Shown: positions 43,468 through 52,211 of the stretch, piece by piece
Layout of the letters: each line of letters begins with the position of its first letter
Numbering within the stretch: the first letter of the stretch is position 1
DNA from: Blastocatellia bacterium
GTDB taxonomy: Bacteria > Acidobacteriota > Blastocatellia > Pyrinomonadales > Pyrinomonadaceae
NCBI GenBank assembly: GCA_016789265.1
Contig: JAEUQK010000025.1
Span: forward strand, 62,001-126,000
DNA length: 64,000 bases
Direction of reading: 5' to 3'
The notes under the pieces: model-generated
Databases searched by the model: none
The model's input: the letters and a program-made list of their open reading frames with translations, nothing else
What the model was told of the DNA's origin: nothing
Program-made: the position numbers and the translations under genes

Positions 43468-44706
43468 GTGAAAAAGACCCCTCGCGTCGCATACTTTCCT
43501 GATTCGTTTCTTGAAGTAAACGGCGTCGCAATGACGAGCAAAAGACTGATCGGATACGCCAAAAAGAATGGCTATCCGTTCCTTTGCATCCACGCCGGAA
43601 AAACAACGGAATCCAAGATCGACGGACCGATCGAATACCTCTCGTTAAAAAGATCCCCGGTAGCTTTCAAGATGGACGAGGACCTTGCGTACGATCCGCT
43701 ATTTCAGCGGCACGCGAACCGAGTTCTGAGAAAGCTGATGGAATTCAACCCGGACCTTATCCACATCACGGGCCTGAACGACGTTAGCATTGTCGGCGCA
43801 TACCTTGCCTGGAAGCTACGGCTGCCGCTTTTGGGTTCGTGGCATACGAACATACACGAATTTGCCGCCCGTAGGTTGATGAAAATATTCAGATTTCTCC
43901 CGAACGCGACGGTAGAGAAAATGACCGGGTTTGCCGAGAGGAAGATAATGGACGGCGCGGTGCTCTATTACAAGATGCCGAAGGTCGTCCTTTCGCCAAA
44001 TCAGGAACTCGTTGAGATCTTGGGTAAAGGAACCGGCCGGGCATCACACTTGATGAGCCGGGGAGTGGACACGGAGAAGTTCTCCCCGGACAAACGTACC
44101 GTTAATGACGGTATTTTTCGGTTGGGATTCGTCGGAAGGCTGAGAGCTGAAAAAAACGTAAGGCTTTTGGTCGATCTTGAGAAACGACTGCTCGACGCAG
44201 GAAAAACGAATTTCAAGTTCCTGATCGTAGGCGAAGGGAATGAACGGGAATATCTAGAATCAAATCTGAAGAACGCTGAGTTCACAGGCTTTCTTGAGGG
44301 AGAGAAGCTGTCGGAAGCCTATGCTAACATGGATGTTTTCGTGTTCCCTTCGGAAACCGACGCATTCGGCAATGTTGCTCAGGAAGCATGTGCGTCAGGT
44401 GTTCCTCCGATAGTCACAGACAAAGGCGGGCCCAAGTTTATTATCGAGGACGGTAAATCAGGTTTCATCGCAGCAAATCTCGATGATTTTTTTGAATATT
44501 CTTCACTCCTCATTGACGACCGGGAGTTGTTGGCGCGAATGAGTTCGGAAGCGGTGAAACGTGCGCAGGCAAGTTCCTGGGACTCAGTGTTTGAGAAGGT
44601 CTATTCGGCTTATGACGAATGTACCAGGCTAGAGGCCGAAAACAAGCTTCGCAATACAAGTGGTAAGGCGATCTTGCAGGAAACAAATGAACGAGATTAC
44701 ATATGA
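43468..44706 (+). CDS. GT4-family glycosyltransferase
   Basis: 412 residues, GTG start. Two Rossmann domains: an N-terminal acceptor domain (RVAYFPDSFLEVNGVAMTS, HITGLNDVSIVGAYLAWKLRLPLLGSWHTN) and a C-terminal nucleotide-sugar domain (LGFVGRLRAEKNVRLLVDLE, LIVGEGNEREYLE, DVFVFPSETDAFGNVAQEACASGVPPIV with the ExxxxxxE pattern). The pattern matches the MgtA/PimB-like alpha-mannosyl- or glucosyltransferases of GT4 that make glycolipids. It overlaps the next gene by 20 bases. Donor and acceptor are not shown. Confidence 0.88.
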   Translation: MKKTPRVAYFPDSFLEVNGVAMTSKRLIGYAKKNGYPFLCIHAGKTTESKIDGPIEYLSLKRSPVAFKMDEDLAYDPLFQRHANRVLRKLMEFNPDLIHITGLNDVSIVGAYLAWKLRLPLLGSWHTNIHEFAARRLMKIFRFLPNATVEKMTGFAERKIMDGAVLYYKMPKVVLSPNQELVEILGKGTGRASHLMSRGVDTEKFSPDKRTVNDGIFRLGFVGRLRAEKNVRLLVDLEKRLLDAGKTNFKFLIVGEGNEREYLESNLKNAEFTGFLEGEKLSEAYANMDVFVFPSETDAFGNVAQEACASGVPPIVTDKGGPKFIIEDGKSGFIAANLDDFFEYSSLLIDDRELLARMSSEAVKRAQASSWDSVFEKVYSAYDECTRLEAENKLRNTSGKAILQETNERDYI

Positions 44707-45496
44707 AGAAATTCCCGCCGAGATCCCAGCCCAAACTATAACTGATGCGCTGCGAGGCCTTTGGCAGAATCCTTCACAGTTTATACGATACTGGAATTAT
44801 AAAGGTGCGATCCTTAGCGGAGTCTTGCGTGCTCCGATCTTTTTGCTCACGTATCTCATTGGAAAGGAAAGCCTGAAACTTGCGGTCGGTGCCGCAGCTG
44901 TCCAGTTTGTCTTTCGTTTCTTTTTTGCGGGAATTAGCGGTGCTCTGATCCAGTCATTCCGACGTGTCGAACCGGCATGGAAGGCATTAATGGCGGTATT
45001 GATGATGGTTCCGCTCGTAAGCCACCTGTTCGAGTTTGTGCTGCAGGCTGGATTTGCATATTTCACTTCAACCCAGGCACATACGGACGAGGCAATATTG
45101 CGGTCGATCTGCGTATCGGTCATTTCGGCTATATTTACAATGTTTGCGATGCGGCGAAACATAATGATCGTCGGCGAAGAAGAAAGCAAATCGTTCTTTC
45201 ATGACATTACGCGACTGCCGATCGTCATTTTCTATTTCATTGCTTTTATCCCGAACGAATTGTCAGGATTCTTTCGCCGCGGGGCCATTATCGGCGGTAT
45301 GATCGGCATTGCCGCTTTCGGTCTCTTCGCTCAGCTTCTATGCTGGGCGATCACAAACAAGAGTTCGTGGACCTACGGAAACGGAAAAGCGATCCCGATG
45401 CTGCAGTATTGGGGAGTTGATGGAATGATCGTGCTCTCGATAGGCATCATGATCTCCACTTACGTTTATAACCGCTCGAAACATCACAGTTATTGA
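44687..45496 (+). CDS. Polytopic membrane protein between two glycosyltransferases
   Basis: 269 residues with six to seven hydrophobic helices. The start at 44687 has a GCAGGA site and lies inside the end of the preceding glycosyltransferase gene, so they are coupled. Conspicuous segments are NPSQFIRYWNYKGAILSGVLRAPIFLLTYLIGKESLKLAVGAAAVQFVFRF and FFRRGAIIGGMIGIAAFGLFAQLL. No family is recognised. The position suggests a membrane anchor, flippase-like or channel component of the glycolipid pathway. Confidence 0.65.
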   Translation: MNEITYEEIPAEIPAQTITDALRGLWQNPSQFIRYWNYKGAILSGVLRAPIFLLTYLIGKESLKLAVGAAAVQFVFRFFFAGISGALIQSFRRVEPAWKALMAVLMMVPLVSHLFEFVLQAGFAYFTSTQAHTDEAILRSICVSVISAIFTMFAMRRNIMIVGEEESKSFFHDITRLPIVIFYFIAFIPNELSGFFRRGAIIGGMIGIAAFGLFAQLLCWAITNKSSWTYGNGKAIPMLQYWGVDGMIVLSIGIMISTYVYNRSKHHSY

Positions 45497-45503
45497 TTTA
45501 GAA

Positions 45504-46883
45504 GTGTCATCGGGTCCGATCAAATCCGTACATATAACCAACTACTACCACAAGAATTCGGGTGGCATCAGTACGTCGTTCAATAATCTTCTCGCCGCAG
45601 CCGAGCGACATCAACGCCAAGTACGTCTGATCGTCCCCGGCGAGTCGGAAACCGTCGAAGAGATAAACGAATTCGCAAAGATCTACTGCGTTCCTGCAAA
45701 ATACTCGCCACTTTTCGACAAGCGATACCGGATCATGATGCCGTGGCAGTACATGGTCAAGGATTCGATCATCAGAAGGATCCTGCTTGAAGAAAAGCCC
45801 GACATTATCGAAGTTACGGACAAGTACACCTTGAGCCTGCTGGGCGTGATGATCCGCACGAACAATTTCAAAAAACTCGGCCGCCCGATGCTTGTCCATT
45901 TTTCGTGCGAACGGATGGATGACAACGTCGGCTCATTCCTAACTGGCGGAAAGATCGGAAAATGGTTTGCCCGACGCGTGATCGGAAACTACACGATGCC
46001 GAGTTTTGACTATCACATTGCAAACTCGGTCTATACCGCAGAAGAATTTTTCGAATCGCTCGATCGGGAGAAGAACGAGCGCAGGAATAAGGCATTTCTC
46101 AATTGGTGCTGGCGTTTCTTCAAGTCCCCGCGGGTTCATCACTCTGAGCGAATTCGCGTTTGTCCGAGAGGCGTCGATTCGGTGAACTTCACGCCCGACC
46201 GTCGGTCAGACGTGGTTCGAGCGGAGATGATCGAGAGATCGGGAGTCCCTTCGGACGCGACGATACTGCTTTATGCCGGTCGTATCTCACCCGAAAAAAA
46301 CATCGGCCTTTTGGTGGACGTGATGAAGGAACTGGCGGGTGATACGAGTCGAGACTATCGTCTATTGGTCGCCGGGGCCGGGCCGAGAAGCGATTGGCTA
46401 AGGCAGCAAGGGGAGAAAACTGCGCCAGGGAAGATCGTTCAACTAGGACATCTGGACAAAGAGACGCTCGCGAATTATTACGCGAACGCCGATGTCTTCA
46501 TCCATCCGAATCCGCGCGAACCGTTTGGGATAGCCCCGCTGGAAGCAATGGCCTCGGGCGTACCGACCGTTGCCCCAAACGCAGGCGGGATCCTCTCATA
46601 TGCGACAAACGAGAACGCATGGCTTGTCGAACCGACCGGCAAACAATTTGCCGATGCGATCCGCGAAGTCGTAAGCGATGAACAACTAAGAAATTTAAAG
46701 GTGGAGAAGGCTCTTGCAACGGCGCGGGAGAATACACGCGAAGCCTCGACCGACCGCTTGTATGCGACCTATGATGAGATCTATGCGGACTTTCATTCTC
46801 GCCGTGAATTATTCACCGACGTCGAAGCGGCGAAGGAGTATGACTTTGTTACGGAATTATTAAGCACGGATCCGAAAGAATAG
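45504..46883 (+). CDS. GT4-family glycosyltransferase
   Basis: 459 residues, GTG start 7 bases after the membrane protein gene. N-terminal domain: KSVHITNYYHKNSGGISTSFNNLL with the usual glycine loop; C-terminal domain: LLYAGRISPEKNIGLLVDVM, LLVAGAGPRSDWLRQQ, DVFIHPNPREPFGIAPLEAMASGVPTV (EPFGxxxxEAMASG). It is a retaining glycosyltransferase; the SG/GIST loop suggests a UDP- or GDP-sugar donor. Together with the gene at 43468 it could add two successive sugars to a lipid. Confidence 0.88.
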   Translation: MSSGPIKSVHITNYYHKNSGGISTSFNNLLAAAERHQRQVRLIVPGESETVEEINEFAKIYCVPAKYSPLFDKRYRIMMPWQYMVKDSIIRRILLEEKPDIIEVTDKYTLSLLGVMIRTNNFKKLGRPMLVHFSCERMDDNVGSFLTGGKIGKWFARRVIGNYTMPSFDYHIANSVYTAEEFFESLDREKNERRNKAFLNWCWRFFKSPRVHHSERIRVCPRGVDSVNFTPDRRSDVVRAEMIERSGVPSDATILLYAGRISPEKNIGLLVDVMKELAGDTSRDYRLLVAGAGPRSDWLRQQGEKTAPGKIVQLGHLDKETLANYYANADVFIHPNPREPFGIAPLEAMASGVPTVAPNAGGILSYATNENAWLVEPTGKQFADAIREVVSDEQLRNLKVEKALATARENTREASTDRLYATYDEIYADFHSRRELFTDVEAAKEYDFVTELLSTDPKE

Positions 46884-46954
46884 CGCTTTGGGATGTATCG
46901 ACTAAACTTATACTTTGCTAAGATCCGAAGCGTCCCTGCTGTAAACTTTATTTA

Positions 46955-48055
46955 ATGATCGATCTCGTATTTGCAAATCTTAGAGTAAGGCCTTTTCGAA
47001 CTCTCATCAGCGTCATCGGTGTCGCACTCGGTGTTATCCTTGTGGTCCTTTTCACGGGACTCGCTACCGGAATGACGAATGATATGGCGAAGCGCGCTTC
47101 TAACTGGAAGGCCGAGATAGTATTTACACGTCCAGGAGCAATGGAGCTGACAAGTTCCAATGCTTCGGTGAGCACTACATATGCAGAACGGCTTCAACAG
47201 ATCGAAGGCGTTCAATCAACCGTTCCGGTCATTCGCTATGTTACACCCGACACAAAAGGACGCTGGGGAATTCAGCAGCTCGACGGTGTTGATTGGTATC
47301 CGTTTGCAGCGATGAACGAGATGTCGATCGTCGAAGGCCGGGCACCGAGTGCAAATGACGAGGTGGTACTCGACCAACGGCAGCTGAAGGAAGACAACGC
47401 AAAGATCGGCGACATGATCAAGCTGTTTGGCGGAAAAGACTACAAGATCGTTGGCGTGTTTTCACCGCCATCGGGTTCGCGGATAAAGATGTCTCTTGGT
47501 GCAATGCAGGAGGCTCTGGAGGCATCAGGAAAGTGCACTTATATTCTTGTAAAGATCAAAGACGGCGCCGACCCGGCGGCAGTAGCAGCCAAAATAAACG
47601 AGGTTCTGCCGGGCAATAAGATCAATCTTACAAGCGACCTGATCATAGATGCTCAGGATCGCGTGCCGGCATTGAATCTCTTTCTCAAGGTCCTTGTCGG
47701 CCTCGGAGCGTTCGTCAGCACGATCTTTGTATTGCTCTCTATGTATACGACGATAACCGAACGAAGAAAGGAGATCGGCATTCTGAAATCCCTCGGCGCG
47801 TCGAAAGCGTTCATCATTCAAGCTATCGAGGGAGAGGCACTAATGATCGGAATTCTTGGAGTTCTTCTCGGTATCGTGGTCGCATTTGCCGCGTCGGTTG
47901 CGATCGGACGGACCTTCGAACTCGCATTCGAATTCAGTTCGGGCTGGGTGCTCACCGCCGTGGCCATCGCCATTGCCGGAAGCCTTTTCGGCGCTCTTTA
48001 TCCAGCTTGGCGAGCTTCTGTGATCGATCCCGTGGAAGTTATGGCGAACGAATAG
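46955..48055 (+). CDS. MacB/FtsX-type ABC transporter permease, no ATPase nearby
   Basis: 366 residues: an N-terminal membrane helix (about 18-40), a MacB_PCD periplasmic domain (about 41-245), then three helices of the FtsX domain (about 245-360; LFLKVLVGLGAFVSTIFVLLSMYTTITERRKEIGILKSLGASKAFI is the typical coupling motif). Such permeases need an MacB/LolD-type ATPase, which is absent in the 4 kb either side. It lies 26 bases before btaA. It may export or extract lipids or act as a mechanotransmission protein with an ATPase coded elsewhere. Confidence 0.88.
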   Translation: MIDLVFANLRVRPFRTLISVIGVALGVILVVLFTGLATGMTNDMAKRASNWKAEIVFTRPGAMELTSSNASVSTTYAERLQQIEGVQSTVPVIRYVTPDTKGRWGIQQLDGVDWYPFAAMNEMSIVEGRAPSANDEVVLDQRQLKEDNAKIGDMIKLFGGKDYKIVGVFSPPSGSRIKMSLGAMQEALEASGKCTYILVKIKDGADPAAVAAKINEVLPGNKINLTSDLIIDAQDRVPALNLFLKVLVGLGAFVSTIFVLLSMYTTITERRKEIGILKSLGASKAFIIQAIEGEALMIGILGVLLGIVVAFAASVAIGRTFELAFEFSSGWVLTAVAIAIAGSLFGALYPAWRASVIDPVEVMANE

Positions 48056-48081
48056 GACCCAAATTTCGTATCAACAATTTA

Positions 48082-49314
48082 ATGACCGAAACTACGCTCC
48101 ACTCGGCCGTTCAGAACGAAAAACTCTCTTCAAAGCAGGGATTTCTCCAGAAACTCTTCGCGGTTTGGTTTGACGCTTTTGTCTATAACCAGATCTGGGA
48201 AGACCCGCGCGTCGACATCGAGGCACTTCAGATCGACGGTAACTCGCGGATCCTTACCATTTCGTCCGGCGGATGCAACGCGCTGAACTACCTCGTCGAA
48301 TACCCGCAAACGGTTACCGCCGTCGATCTAAACAAGCATCATATATATCTGTTGAACCTGAAGCTCGCTGCCGTTGAGAATCTGCCGTCATATGACGATT
48401 TCTTCGAGTTCTTTGGTGTCGGGAAAGGTGCAAAAACAGGCTCAAGCTATCTTCGCTACATACGGCCGCACCTCGATAAGGACACCCGTTATTTTTGGGA
48501 ATCGAACACATTTGGCGGAAGCATACTGTATGGCGAGAGGATCAGTTTCTTTGCTAACGCGGGTCTGTATGATCACTCTCGAAACGGTTATTTTCTTCGG
48601 TTCTTTAACGCCTTGTCGCGTTTGTTTGGTTGCCGACCAGACGAAGTCCTGAATGCCGGATCGTTCGAGGAACAAGAACAGCTTTATAACAAATACATCG
48701 ATCCGTTCTTTGATTCGTTCGTGATCAAGACGCTCGGCAAACTCCCGGTCACGATGTTTGGCCTCGGGATCCCGCCGCAGCAGTACGACGAATTAAAAAA
48801 GGACGTCGATTCAGAAAAGACGGTCATAGATATTTACCGTGAACGTACGAAACGACTCGCCTGCGATTATCCCATCAAGGAGAACTACTTCGCGTGGCAG
48901 GCGTTTGCCCGAAAATACGACACCAAGGATCGGATCGCTGTTCCCGAGTACCTGAAGCTGCAAAATTACGAAAAGCTTAAGTCGAATATTGGCCGATTGA
49001 CTGCAAAAGTAACCTCTGCGACCGACGAGATAAGAAACAGCGAACCCGGAACATTCAATCGCTTCGTTTTTCTCGACGCTCAGGATTGGATGAACGCCGA
49101 GCAAATGACCGAACTTTGGTCCGCGATCGCCGAAAAAGGCCAACCCGGCTCGCGCATTATTTTTCGCACCGCCGGTGCGGCATCTCCGCTTGACGCCAAT
49201 CTCCCTGAAGAACTTCTCGCCAGGTTTCATTACGAAAAGGAAGCCTCGGAACGTATGTTCAAGCAGGACCGAGCGTCGATCTACGGCGGGTTCCATTTGT
49301 ACATCTTGAAATGA
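48082..49314 (+). CDS. btaA: BtaA: SAM:diacylglycerol 3-amino-3-carboxypropyltransferase
   Basis: 410 residues of the DUF3419/BtaA family. BtaA transfers the aminocarboxypropyl group of S-adenosylmethionine to diacylglycerol, the first step of betaine lipid (DGTS) synthesis. Family blocks visible: VYNQIWEDPRVDIEAL, TISSGGCNALNYL (SAM site), VDLNKHHIYLLNLKL. The start at 48082 removes an upstream overlap with the permease gene. The next gene is the methyltransferase expected for the pathway, overlapping by 4 bases, which makes the assignment strong. Confidence 0.92.
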   Translation: MTETTLHSAVQNEKLSSKQGFLQKLFAVWFDAFVYNQIWEDPRVDIEALQIDGNSRILTISSGGCNALNYLVEYPQTVTAVDLNKHHIYLLNLKLAAVENLPSYDDFFEFFGVGKGAKTGSSYLRYIRPHLDKDTRYFWESNTFGGSILYGERISFFANAGLYDHSRNGYFLRFFNALSRLFGCRPDEVLNAGSFEEQEQLYNKYIDPFFDSFVIKTLGKLPVTMFGLGIPPQQYDELKKDVDSEKTVIDIYRERTKRLACDYPIKENYFAWQAFARKYDTKDRIAVPEYLKLQNYEKLKSNIGRLTAKVTSATDEIRNSEPGTFNRFVFLDAQDWMNAEQMTELWSAIAEKGQPGSRIIFRTAGAASPLDANLPEELLARFHYEKEASERMFKQDRASIYGGFHLYILK

Positions 49315-50003
49315 TGAAGAAGCGCGAGACCGACTTACAAAGGTCAAAGATCGAAGATCAAAGCTCGGCTTTCGATGCAATGGACCGCATGTATCGCTTG
49401 CAGCGGTACTTTTACGACCTTACTCGAAAGTTCTATCTTCTCGGCCGCGACCAATTGCTTCGGGAGATGAACGTGCAGCCCGGCGAGAAGGTTCTCGAAG
49501 CCGGCTGCGGCACGGCGAGGAACTTGATCATTCTGGCGGGGCGTTGTCGGGACGCGAAATTATTCGGGCTCGACGCTTCGGCGGCAATGCTGGAAACGGC
49601 TCGGTCGAAAGCCGATGCCGCCGGTGCCGAGAATATCGAACTCAAGACCGCGCTTGCCGACAATTTCGCTTTTGACACGACTTTTGAATTGGCCGAACCG
49701 TTCGACAAGATCTTCTTCTCCTATTCGATCTCGATGATCCCGCCGTGGCGCGAGTCGATCGAAAACGCCCTCGTGAATCTGAAATCCGGCGGCGAACTTT
49801 TCATTGTCGATTTTTATGATCAGGCAGATCTCCCGAAACCGTTTCAGAGACTTTTGAAATGGTGGCTTTCAAAGTTTCATGTTCAGTTTTGGTCCGATCT
49901 TATGCCGTATCTTGAATCGCTCGAACGGTCAGGTTCGGCCTCGCGTTTGGTCCGGCCGCTGTTCCGGCGTTATTCGTTCATCGCTCGACTGAAAAAACTT
50001 TAG
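49311..50003 (+). CDS. btaB: BtaB-like diacylglyceryl-homoserine N-methyltransferase
   Basis: 230-residue SAM-dependent class I methyltransferase: motif I VLEAGCGTARNLIIL (61-75), LFGLDAS, motif around FFSYSISMIPPWRESIENAL. In the BtaAB pathway BtaB trimethylates diacylglyceryl homoserine to DGTS. The assignment to BtaB rests on overlap with btaA (ATGA) and the domain type; alone, the sequence is simply a methyltransferase. The initial residues before about 20 are disordered. It ends 170 bases before imuA. Confidence 0.85.
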   Translation: MMKKRETDLQRSKIEDQSSAFDAMDRMYRLQRYFYDLTRKFYLLGRDQLLREMNVQPGEKVLEAGCGTARNLIILAGRCRDAKLFGLDASAAMLETARSKADAAGAENIELKTALADNFAFDTTFELAEPFDKIFFSYSISMIPPWRESIENALVNLKSGGELFIVDFYDQADLPKPFQRLLKWWLSKFHVQFWSDLMPYLESLERSGSASRLVRPLFRRYSFIARLKKL

Positions 50004-50174
50004 GAACTTTTTCGGGCGGTTTAGTCCTTTATCGGCTTCAATTTACACGCCGTTATTTAATATTTCAGTTGAGGCAATCCCTTTATTTTCTTTGATTTAG
50101 AGGAGAAATCTTTTGACTGTGTTTCAGTGATGGGATATACTCTTATTTCTAATACGTGAATCAACGTTGGTAAG

Positions 50175-50825
50175 ATGGCACACCTGAGTTTAGTAAAACC
50201 GCTCTCACAAGTACAGGAAGAGCAGAAACACTCGGATGAGATCTTGCTGGAATCGGCGGGCCTCGCGTTCACACGCGGAACCATTGCCGAGGTCGCCGGC
50301 GGCACAAGTGCCGGGAAAACAAGCCTGATGCTTTCCCTGCTTTCAAAACTTACCTCCTCAGGCGAGATATGTGCGGTTGTTGATTCGGCTGACTGTTTCG
50401 ATCCGCGAACGGCCGTTCTGGCAGGCGTCGAACTGGAGAATCTTCTCTGGGTCAAATGCGGCGGCCAATTGGAGAAAGCATTTATGTCAGCCGACCATCT
50501 CGTCCAGGCGAAAGGTTTCGGGGCCGTTTGGCTTAACCTTAACGGCCTGCCGCTCCATAAGTTGAAGTTCGTGCCGAGGACGTATTGGTACCGCTATCGC
50601 ACGCGGATAAAAGAAACGCCGACGCTGCTTCTGGTGACGGCGGAAGAGCCTGTTACAGGTTCCGCGTCGCAGCAGTCGTTCGTTTTTTCTCGCGAACGCA
50701 CTGTTTGGTCGGGCAGCGGGCGTTTCAAGTTATTGAGGGAGTTTCGCATATGCATGGATTCGCGGAAACAGTTTTACGGCCGGCCGTTCAAGACAAAGCT
50801 GGAGGCGGTTTACGCCGATGTCTAG
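50175..50825 (+). CDS. imuA: ImuA-like RecA-fold protein of the mutasome
   Basis: 216 residues with a RecA/SulA-like ATPase core: Walker A GGTSAGKTS (42-50), ICAVVDSADCFDP, and the C-terminal RFKLLREFRICMDSRKQFYG. ImuA interacts with RecA and ImuB in SOS-induced translesion synthesis and is required with DnaE2. The gene overlaps imuB by 8 bases, giving the usual imuA-imuB-dnaE2 order. No LexA box could be recognised in the 170 bases before it, though LexA sites in this phylum are not known to me. Confidence 0.85.
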   Translation: MAHLSLVKPLSQVQEEQKHSDEILLESAGLAFTRGTIAEVAGGTSAGKTSLMLSLLSKLTSSGEICAVVDSADCFDPRTAVLAGVELENLLWVKCGGQLEKAFMSADHLVQAKGFGAVWLNLNGLPLHKLKFVPRTYWYRYRTRIKETPTLLLVTAEEPVTGSASQQSFVFSRERTVWSGSGRFKLLREFRICMDSRKQFYGRPFKTKLEAVYADV

Positions 50826-52074
50826 ATCCTATGCCTGCATAATTTCGCCGGATGTGAAACGCGATAAAGAGGATCTGGTCTTCGTCGCACGGCAATTCTC
50901 TTATTCGATCGAGATCCTTGATGACGGCATCCTGTTTGACGTGAGCGGCCTAGGCCGCCTGATCGGAAAGCCTGCTGCCGTCGCAAAAAAGATACTCGAA
51001 GAAATGCAAAGGCAGGATCTTTCGGGCAGTGTCGCCGTCGCGGACACCGTAGAGACGGCGATGCTGCTTGCACGCCATGATACGGCTGCGGTCGTCCGCT
51101 CGCCCGAGACGTTTCAGCAGATCCCTCTTCATCAACTTCCGATCGAACAGGACACGCTCAATGTTTTCGGCGATCTCGGCATACGAAGCGTAGACGGTCT
51201 GCTCGCGATACCGCACGAAGACCTCATCGGCCGTTACGGCAGCGAATTCAAAACCGTCATCGACATCATCGAGCAAAAAGGCACCTCGCTGCTGACGCCG
51301 AATGTAAAAGAAGACCACGTCGCATGGAGCTACGAACTGGATTCGCCGATAGAAGATTTCGAGCAGCTCATATTCCTGCTCAATCACGGTCTCGACAAGC
51401 TGTTTGCCCAAACGGCACAGAATGGTTTCAGCACCGAACAGCTCGATATCATCCTAAAACTCCGCGAACACGACGAGAGAATTTACGAGATAAGAGCTTC
51501 GTTCCCGACTCTTGAAAGAGCATTTTGGCTAAAGCTGATAAATCTTCGCGTTTCGCTCGACCCGCCGGGATCGGGCATCGTCGCGGTAAAGGCGATCGCC
51601 TGGTTCACGAAACCGCGTGCGTCCCAACGCGGCCTCTACGCCGTCTCGCGGCCTGAACCGGAAAACCTGCTGCTTACCGTGAACAAGCTGAAAAAGCTGG
51701 TCGGCGAAGACAATGTCGGCGTGCCCGTGATACTCGATCAGCGTCTCGCGGAAGCCTTCATGCTCGACCCGGAGATACTGCCCAAAGGAACTGAAAGATC
51801 AGAGACGCAACGCGGCAACGCGATCATCGCGTTCAGTTATTTTCGCCCGCGAGTTCCGGCGGAAGTCCTCGTCCGTGACAAGCGTTTGGTCTTTGTCCGC
51901 ACACAATATTTCAGCGGCCGCGTACTCGAATACAGCGGCGTGTGGCGTGCAAATTCGAAATGGTGGGACAAAGGCTGGCGCACCGAAGAATGGGACATTG
52001 AGGTCGAGAATAACGGTGTATACAGGTTGTGCAAGGCGAACAACGATTGGTTTCTGACCGGTGAGTACGACTAG
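50818..52074 (+). CDS. imuB: ImuB-like Y-family polymerase homologue, N-terminally reduced
   Basis: 418 residues. ImuB is a catalytically dead Y-family polymerase that bridges DnaE2, ImuA and the beta clamp. Matching parts: the palm strand LDDGILFDVSGLGRLIG (34-50), thumb (LGIRSVDGLLAIPHEDLIGRYG) and little finger (IEDFEQLIFLLNHGLDKLF to RVSLDPPGSG), and the C-terminal tail typical of ImuB. Only about 30 residues precede LDDG where Y-family proteins have roughly 95-100: the fingers and the first palm strands appear to be missing. The YACIISP start resembles the first palm strand directly joined to a later helix. Confidence 0.8.
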   Translation: MSRSYACIISPDVKRDKEDLVFVARQFSYSIEILDDGILFDVSGLGRLIGKPAAVAKKILEEMQRQDLSGSVAVADTVETAMLLARHDTAAVVRSPETFQQIPLHQLPIEQDTLNVFGDLGIRSVDGLLAIPHEDLIGRYGSEFKTVIDIIEQKGTSLLTPNVKEDHVAWSYELDSPIEDFEQLIFLLNHGLDKLFAQTAQNGFSTEQLDIILKLREHDERIYEIRASFPTLERAFWLKLINLRVSLDPPGSGIVAVKAIAWFTKPRASQRGLYAVSRPEPENLLLTVNKLKKLVGEDNVGVPVILDQRLAEAFMLDPEILPKGTERSETQRGNAIIAFSYFRPRVPAEVLVRDKRLVFVRTQYFSGRVLEYSGVWRANSKWWDKGWRTEEWDIEVENNGVYRLCKANNDWFLTGEYD

Positions 52075-52211
52075 ACGGAGCGCGGATATTCTTGCCCGCA
52101 TGAGCGTCGCTTCGACGCGAACGGGTGCGAATAATTCGGAGTCTTCGATCGGCGAAGATGGTTTCGCCGCAAGCGGCGATGCGGACAAGAGTGTCCGAGC
52201 TCCAAACGTTT

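Noticed and set aside
50004..50174. Search for a LexA box upstream of imuA
   Set aside because: No GAAC-N4-GTTC, GTTC-N7-GTTC or CTGT-N8-ACAG type site was found. SOS control is plausible from the genes but not shown here.
52061..52211. Upstream in-frame extension of dnaE2 and another ORF in this interval
   Set aside because: The added residues have no similarity to DnaE2 N-termini; the canonical PHP start begins at 52212. The other ORF is a shadow frame.
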